A stretch of DNA of 39,293 nt from FCB group bacterium (GTDB lineage Bacteria > Zixibacteria > MSB-5A5 > GN15 > JAAZOE01). The stretch's first letter is position 1, and each line of letters opens with the position of its first letter. Below the pieces are notes generated by a model, which made no database searches, had not been told where the DNA came from, and was given only the letters and a program-made list of their open reading frames with translations. The stretch lies in NCBI GenBank assembly GCA_024231695.1, contig JAAEQF010000849.1, positions 1-39,293 on the forward strand. Reading direction: 5' to 3'. The position numbers and the translations under genes are program-made. Below are positions 34,398 through 39,293 of this stretch, in pieces.

Positions 34398-35228
34398 ATG
34401 AATGCCATTCCACTGGCCGACAACAAAAAACTCCAACTGACCCGCCCGCTGATCATGGGCATCATCAATTGCACTCCCGATTCTTTTGCCGTTCACTGCG
34501 ATACTCCCCAAAAAGCCTTAGAGACAGCCCGCCGGATGATCGACGAAGGCGCCGACATCCTCGATATCGGCGGCGAATCGAGTCGCCCCGGCTCCGAAGC
34601 GGTCGCGGCCGACGCTGAACTCGAACGAGTCCTGCCGGTCATACGAAAAATCAGATCATTTTCAAAAATCCCCCTGTCAATCGACACGACCAAAGCAATT
34701 GTGGCCGAAAAGGCATTGACAGAAGGCGTTGATATCATTAATGATATATCAGCCCTGGCTTTCGATCAGAAGATGGCCGATATCGCCATCCAATTCGATT
34801 GCCCGGTGATTCTGATGCATATCAAGGGCCGCCCGAAAACAATGCAGGACAGCCCGCATTATGACGATGTAATCAAAGAGGTGACTGATTACTTTTCGGA
34901 ACGTATCAACTTTGCGCTGGCCCACGGTATGAACGGGGATAAACTGATTTTGGATGTCGGCATCGGCTTCGGCAAACGGACGGAAGACAATTTGAAACTG
35001 ATACGACATCTAAAAAGTTTTAAAAAATTCGGCCGCCCGCTTTTGATCGGCGCCTCGCGCAAACGGTTTATCGGTCAACTGACCGCAACCGAGGGCGATG
35101 ATCGTATTGACGGTTCGCTGGCCGTAGCCACTATGGCTGTTTTGGCCGGAGCCGACATTATCCGAGTCCACGATGTGGCTCGCACCAGATCCGCCGCCAT
35201 CATGGCCGCGGCGGTTCGAGAGGTTTAG
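34398..35228 (+). CDS. folP: Dihydropteroate synthase
   Basis: 276 aa. Motifs: MGIINCTPDSF (family usually NVTPDSF), DEGADILDIGGESSRPGSE (pterin/phosphate loop), SIDTTK, INDISA, LILDVGIGFGKRTEDN and LIGASRKRFIG, ending RVHDV. It joins dihydropterin pyrophosphate with p-aminobenzoate. The ATG has GGGGAGGGG about 7 nt upstream. It lies 49 bp after folE and abuts dacA with no gap. Confidence 0.95.
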   Translation: MNAIPLADNKKLQLTRPLIMGIINCTPDSFAVHCDTPQKALETARRMIDEGADILDIGGESSRPGSEAVAADAELERVLPVIRKIRSFSKIPLSIDTTKAIVAEKALTEGVDIINDISALAFDQKMADIAIQFDCPVILMHIKGRPKTMQDSPHYDDVIKEVTDYFSERINFALAHGMNGDKLILDVGIGFGKRTEDNLKLIRHLKSFKKFGRPLLIGASRKRFIGQLTATEGDDRIDGSLAVATMAVLAGADIIRVHDVARTRSAAIMAAAVREV

Positions 35229-35990
35229 ATGGAGCTTTTTACACTCGACTTTATCAAGTTTCGCCTCGTCGATCTGGTCGATATCCTTATCGTCGCCTAT
35301 ATCATCTACAAACTCATGACCCTCATGAAAGGCACCCGCTCGGCCCAGATGATTACCGGGCTGATTCTCGTTTTTTCCATCGCCTTTCTCGCTTTCTGGT
35401 TTCAACTCGAAGGCCTCATGTGGCTTTTTACCAACCTGGCCACAGTCGGTATTATTATCCTGGTCATTATTTTTCAACCGGAACTGCGCGGTATGCTGGC
35501 CCAGATGGGCCATTCCCGGCTTTTCCGGATAATTGGTAAATACGAAGGCTCGAAAACTATCGAAGAGGTTCATCGGGCCGCCATCCGTCTGGCCGAACTC
35601 AAATACGGCGGACTTTTGGTTATCGAACGAGCCGTCGGGCTCAAAAATTTCATCGAAACCGGAAAAGTACTAAACGCCCAGCTTTCGGCCGAAGTGGTCA
35701 CGACTCTGTTCACACCCTACACTCCCCTCCATGACGGAGCCGTTATTATCTCCGGCGACTTTATTTCGGCCGCCGCCTGTACTTTGCCGTTGACTCGCAA
35801 CCCCCGCTATCGCAAACTGTATGGCATGCGTCATAAAGCGGGCATCGGCGTGACCGAGGAATCCGATGCGCTGGCAATTATCGTCTCCGAAGAGACGGGT
35901 GAAATTTCGATTGCCCATCAGGGTCTTCTAAACCGTGACATCGACCGCGCCGACTTCCGCGACATCCTCTCCGGCTACTTCAAAAAATAG
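35229..35990 (+). CDS. dacA: Diadenylate cyclase, CdaA/DacA type
   Basis: 253 aa. Three N-terminal membrane helices (about 12-75) precede a DAC domain. The conserved DGA (LHDGAVIISGDF) and the RH motif in GMRHKAGIGVTEESDALA are present; the usual RHR is RHK, a conservative change. It makes cyclic di-AMP from two ATP. The ATG abuts the folP stop. In many bacteria cdaA is followed by cdaR and glmM; here the plus-strand run ends at dacA and a repeat-rich, non-coding patch begins. Confidence 0.95.
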   Translation: MELFTLDFIKFRLVDLVDILIVAYIIYKLMTLMKGTRSAQMITGLILVFSIAFLAFWFQLEGLMWLFTNLATVGIIILVIIFQPELRGMLAQMGHSRLFRIIGKYEGSKTIEEVHRAAIRLAELKYGGLLVIERAVGLKNFIETGKVLNAQLSAEVVTTLFTPYTPLHDGAVIISGDFISAAACTLPLTRNPRYRKLYGMRHKAGIGVTEESDALAIIVSEETGEISIAHQGLLNRDIDRADFRDILSGYFKK

Positions 35991-36759
35991 CAGGTATCAC
36001 CTGCTCTTCCGCTGTCGCGTGGCAAAGCCACTCTTTCACTGTCGTCAGTATGACCCAAGTAAGCGCCCACGGTGAGGCAAGCGAAGCGAGACGAACGAAA
36101 AACACACGAGTGTGGGTCGCCCACAGCTTGCTGTGGGTTGGATTGATCCTACCTGATGGGTGAGTCATACACGTGTTCTCTCTTTGAAGGTTTAAACCGT
36201 TATCGCTCACAGGCGGTGCCTGTTTCTGACTGACGTGTGGATGACCAAAACCATTTGTAGGGGCGCGGTTCCCGCGCCCGCAGGAGAGTGAACCATTATT
36301 TGATAAGAAGTCATACACCATAGAGAAATTTAAGTTCTCCAAATTGTTGTCGCACATACAGTTTTTGGCTATTTGGCTTTGGTTGCTCATTTTTAGGGGG
36401 TCCCCAAGTTTTTCCTCCTTCTCCTTTACCTTGCGGTGCCTTTAAAGACGGGTGGCCTGCGTCTTTAGACGCAGGGTTACGCAACCCCGCCCATCCACAT
36501 AACAGCCAAAAAGGGGCAATGTCCCTTCGGACATACGCATAGCTACCTCCGCAGGTTAGAGTTTCACATTAGCGGGCGTATTCGGATTTTGTAGTGGTAT
36601 TGTGGGGGAATTGTTATTTCAAGATCAAAGATAGCAGAAGAAAACAAAGCCCAGCCAATGGGCGGGGTACTGAGTAATTAGTAACTCTGAACTGGCAGAT
36701 ATTATTCTTCACAATAAATGGTTGGCCACACATCTACCTACGCTAGCCGACACCATCCA
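35991..36759. repeat. Repeat-rich non-coding patch between dacA and the TIR gene
   Basis: I see no credible gene here. The patch is a string of inverted repeats: CAGGT/ACCTG (35991-36003), GTGGC/GCCAC (36019-36031), copy A (36072-36137), GGGCGCGG/CCGCGCCC (36261-36279) preceded by TGTAG, CCTGCGTCT/AGACGCAGG (36456-36475), GGGTT/AACCC (36474-36487) and ATGTCC/GGACAT (36519-36534). Motifs such as TGTAGGGGCGCGG and GACGGGTGGCCTGCGTC look like widespread intergenic repeat families, from memory. It may be a hot spot for insertion. A minus-strand ORF at 35980-36390 is probably spurious. Confidence 0.6.
36072..36114. repeat. Dispersed intergenic repeat, copy A
   Basis: It matches 21690-21732 without gaps at 35 of 43 positions by my count, including the closing CACAC-2-GTGTG palindrome. 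CCCACAGC-TT-GCTGTGGG, a perfect inverted repeat, follows at 36120-36137. Neither copy has an obvious coding role. Confidence 0.65.
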
Positions 36760-39093
36760 TCAGGAGCGGTTGATGAGTCTCAGTCTATTCTTCACGGCGC
36801 ATGCAACGGCAGTTGCTTGACTAGGCTCCCATTTGATGCTTGCAGCCTCGTGAAACCCTGGCGGCATCCGTGACCCATCGAAATCCACAAAGACTACCCC
36901 ATTATCGTTTTTCTTCCATTTGTCTATTACCCATTGTGTCCACTCGTAGCGTGAAAATTCCCTCATCGGGTAATCTTCGCTCCAGATGACCACTATGACA
37001 TCGGCTAATTCGAACACTAGATCAATATTCCCCTGCGCAGTGGGTTTACGATTCGGGGCAGTATCTTGACATGCAACGAACGCTGTAATCCCCACTGTCC
37101 GCAACGCCGACTTTATCTCTTCCGCAACTGCAATTTGATCGCGAGTTCCGGCATAAGATACCGCCACGTCGTAACCTTCTCCATACGTCAATACGCCCTG
37201 TAATTGACGAAACAGTTCGCAGAACATCTCTTCTTCCGGACCGCTCGAGTCTATGACTATCGCTTTTTCGGGCAAGCATCGGTAGAATTCCTTGGCTTTA
37301 TTTAGATGCCGTGGCACGTCTTCGCCAACCCATCTTTTTCGGATACGTTGCTCTAAGATGCTTTCCGATGGCCTGAAAGCAACAAGGACTGATTCGTCCC
37401 CTCGACTCTGGCAGAACTTATCAACGTCCACTATCGCCTTCTGGGACCACCCGACTGGTAGAATCCGAATCAGTGATTCCGGTATATCATTGTAATCCTG
37501 CGTGCTAAATCCGAATCTCGCGCCACGCAATTGATGCACACCAAACAGTTCATTCTTTTGCTCATTGAAGAAGGCTTCGGTTACTTCGTTGTAGTACGGT
37601 TTCTCCCAAGATTCTCCAAGTTCCCAAGTCGCACCTGCTACTACCCTCATGACCATTCGACCAAGTCCCGCGTGATGCTCCAGAAACTCTGCCGCCTTGC
37701 TTTTTCCAGACGTGCTGTATCCAGACAAGAGGAGGCTCTGGCATCGCGAATTTGAGTTCCTGGTAAGCCCCAATTCGCTAGCTGGGTCGCCCCTATAAAG
37801 TGCGGCGAACCGGGATGGAATCGACGGATTGCCCCTTTCACCACCGCGAATCCAAGCTTGATGGACCTCAAAGGCACGCACATCCCGGGCAATGCGCTCC
37901 TTCTCGCCACGAGGCCAGTGGATGTAATCAAACTTGGCAGCAGGAACAAACTCCTGTGCGGTCACCAAGGGCGCTACTCTTTGTACTAGTTCCTTTTTTT
38001 TTGCCTCCTTCTGTACAGCTGCCATTGGCACAGATCGTCGCACGAGAATGGACCAAATGTGTGTACAGCCGCCAATAATAGGCAATCGCGGCTTTATAAT
38101 TGACTTGGTTTCTAGCGCTTGTACAATGCCCTCCGCAACATGAGTCGCCAACCCTGTGTGTTTCGCACCCAACTGCACTAAGACCGAGAGAGTCCCCCAC
38201 GGCTCCCACAAGGAGCCACTCCGAACCACAGGCAATGGTGAGTCGGCAATCATCGCCACTCCAATTTCTGCGTCATGCTTCACTTCGCTTAGAAGGGTCC
38301 GTGTGACCATGCCGACCTCATCCTCCTCTTCGGCAACGATAGACATTGCATCTAGTAGCGCAGCCCAGACATGCGGCCTTGATATAATCGGCGATGTCTT
38401 CGGATCGAATCGAGCTAATAAATATGTGGCCGAAGTGACAACATCTACGGCATGTTCCTGCCACACATCGACTAGTGCATGGAGAGTCCCGCCCTCTTCG
38501 TTTAAAGGGTTCTTCTCCGGTAGGAGTAAAAGGGTGCGGACCAGTAGAGGATAGAGCGCTACAAGTGCAGCTTCGGCTGACGGGCTAGCTCGCATCTCAG
38601 AACATTCCTCCTCCAAGTACCGCCCTAGGTCAGTGAGCAACCTTGTATACTTCTCAAATATGTCAAGACGCGGTGTCTTTCGCTGACGCCTTGCAGGACA
38701 AATATCCGCTAATATCAAATCGGCAAGCAAGGCCGTCGCCGCATGTCTGTTCTTAGCCGCCTTAGTCCGGTCCCTCTCTGGACTACTCAGAAAAGATTCT
38801 ATGTAGTTCGTTACGTACCGATCAGAGCGGCTAGCAGCAGATTCAAGACGTAAAGATTCAGCAGGCGTGAGATCTTTCAGGCCCCTTAATCCAAGGAGTG
38901 CCCAAGCCGTCTGGGTGATGGAGCCACATCCTGGCGTCCAGCGCTCCTCTTCAGTAGTCAGGTAACAGTAATCGAGGGTCGATCGGCCCCACGATCCGTA
39001 GTAGCTATTGTCCGGTGTTCGGTCGCAAATCTGATCCTGTAGCAGACATTCCAGAGCAACATTGCGTATAACCTCTAGGGCATTCATCTCCAT
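36760..39093 (-). CDS. TIR-domain protein with guanylate-kinase-like P-loop domain
   Basis: 777 aa, three parts. Residues 1-about 400 are mostly helical; GSWG (33-36) and the segment WTPGCGSITQTAWALLGL (52-69) recall alpha/alpha-toroid (prenyltransferase/squalene-cyclase) repeats, weakly. Residues about 453-635 are a P-loop domain with Walker A GYSTSGKS (458-465). Its later segments (YYNEVTEAFFNEQKNELFG, RFGFSTQ, QRIRKR...LNKAKEF) follow the guanylate-kinase layout. Residues 641-about 765 are a TIR domain starting YDVAVSYAG, with the candidate NADase Glu at 717 in SRYEW. TIR domains cleave NAD+ in bacterial defence; the likely role is abortive infection, with the N-terminal part as sensor. 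The gene stands alone between two repeat-rich patches, opposite in strand to the housekeeping run, and its codon use looks less uniform. Function is inferred. Confidence 0.75.
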   Translation of the reverse strand: MEMNALEVIRNVALECLLQDQICDRTPDNSYYGSWGRSTLDYCYLTTEEERWTPGCGSITQTAWALLGLRGLKDLTPAESLRLESAASRSDRYVTNYIESFLSSPERDRTKAAKNRHAATALLADLILADICPARRQRKTPRLDIFEKYTRLLTDLGRYLEEECSEMRASPSAEAALVALYPLLVRTLLLLPEKNPLNEEGGTLHALVDVWQEHAVDVVTSATYLLARFDPKTSPIISRPHVWAALLDAMSIVAEEEDEVGMVTRTLLSEVKHDAEIGVAMIADSPLPVVRSGSLWEPWGTLSVLVQLGAKHTGLATHVAEGIVQALETKSIIKPRLPIIGGCTHIWSILVRRSVPMAAVQKEAKKKELVQRVAPLVTAQEFVPAAKFDYIHWPRGEKERIARDVRAFEVHQAWIRGGERGNPSIPSRFAALYRGDPASELGLTRNSNSRCQSLLLSGYSTSGKSKAAEFLEHHAGLGRMVMRVVAGATWELGESWEKPYYNEVTEAFFNEQKNELFGVHQLRGARFGFSTQDYNDIPESLIRILPVGWSQKAIVDVDKFCQSRGDESVLVAFRPSESILEQRIRKRWVGEDVPRHLNKAKEFYRCLPEKAIVIDSSGPEEEMFCELFRQLQGVLTYGEGYDVAVSYAGTRDQIAVAEEIKSALRTVGITAFVACQDTAPNRKPTAQGNIDLVFELADVIVVIWSEDYPMREFSRYEWTQWVIDKWKKNDNGVVFVDFDGSRMPPGFHEAASIKWEPSQATAVACAVKNRLRLINRS

Positions 39094-39190
39094 ACGTCTG
39101 TTCCCTAATTAATTGTGGTTACCAAGTACCCCGTCTATTAAGGTGGGCCAACTTGTTCTGTTTTACTGAGTTATTTACCTGCACTGTATT

Positions 39191-39219
39191 TATATAATAA
39201 TCGAATTTGTAAAAGTAAA
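39191..39219 (-). promoter_or_regulatory. Promoter-like sequence upstream of the TIR gene
   Basis: On the minus strand TTTACT (39219-39214), a 17-nt spacer and TATATA (39196-39191) lie about 100 bp before the TIR ATG in an AT-rich stretch. The match is 4/6 and 4/6, so only suggestive. Confidence 0.35.
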
Positions 39220-39226
39220 GATAAAT

Positions 39227-39262
39227 CCGCCCACGGGCGAAGCCCGTTTTTGGCGGCCTTCG
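39227..39262. repeat. Nested palindromes at the right edge
   Basis: ACGGGC-GAA-GCCCGT (39233-39247) with a T-run to 39251 lies inside an outer CCGCC/GGCGG pair (39227-39231/39252-39256). GGCC-TTC-GGCC follows. It could be a terminator for a plus-strand gene or a palindromic repeat element, like those on the other side of the TIR gene. Confidence 0.5.
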
Positions 39263-39293
39263 GCCTCACACCGGAGATTGGGCATAATGGCGA

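Noticed and set aside
36256..36280. GC-rich hairpin TGTAGGGGCGCGG... as a tRNA or small RNA fragment
   Set aside because: It is a simple inverted repeat without cloverleaf features or promoter; it looks like a common intergenic repeat.
35980..36390. 136-aa minus-strand ORF after dacA
   Set aside because: It runs across several inverted repeats, has no ribosome-binding site and gives a low-structure product with no recognisable motif.

Overview
The window looks like a chromosomal stretch of a Gram-negative, uncultured-type bacterium. It encodes an Omp85-type outer-membrane barrel, a lipoprotein and several exported beta-solenoid proteins. It also carries a diadenylate cyclase, partner-switching sigma regulators and a PTS EI/HPr pair, and it has moderate GC. 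This mix suggests a candidate phylum of the FCB group such as Zixibacteria, but that is an inference from gene content and was not tested.

Left end (1-2400): the 3' part of a membrane M50 site-2-protease/HlyD fusion runs in from outside. It is followed by a promoter-like sequence, a structured leader, a strongly ribosome-bound 25-codon ORF and a terminator. This is a candidate peptide-export (RiPP-like) locus. 2359-16346 (minus strand) is a dense signalling block. Read in the direction of transcription it holds an anti-anti-sigma factor (STAS), a terminator, an RsbW-like anti-sigma kinase, an RsbU-like PP2C phosphatase, a NUDIX hydrolase, an NtrY-like kinase and an NtrX/NtrC-like sigma54 activator. 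These are followed by an Omp85-like barrel with a bactofilin-like domain, an exported DUF4390-like protein, a GAF-PAS histidine kinase and a Ser/Thr kinase with TPRs. A sigma54-like promoter and a palindrome in front of the barrel gene suggest it is a target of the neighbouring activator.

16505-20333 (minus): an ECF sigma factor heads an operon with two DUF4097/toastrack proteins and a membrane protein with a bactofilin-like domain. 20462-26982 (minus): an AhpD-like protein and an exported protein with an apparent ATA start, then a tight obg-dprA-ptsH-ptsI-pgi/pmi run. 27134-28103 (plus): a small lipoprotein and a divergent IscU-like protein, separated by a bidirectional terminator from a POT-family transporter (minus).

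29870-35990 (plus) is a housekeeping run tilS-hpt-ftsH-folE-folP-dacA with overlapping genes. The usual dacA partners (cdaR, glmM) are not present. After dacA come about 770 bp of non-coding DNA full of inverted repeats, one of which recurs at 21.7 kb. Next is a solitary 777-aa minus-strand gene with an N-terminal helical region, a guanylate-kinase-like P-loop domain and a C-terminal TIR domain. Its far side also ends in palindromic repeats. This isolated TIR gene is the best candidate for a poorly described, probably anti-phage, system. The M50-HlyD plus micro-ORF locus is the second. No tRNA, rRNA or CRISPR array was seen.
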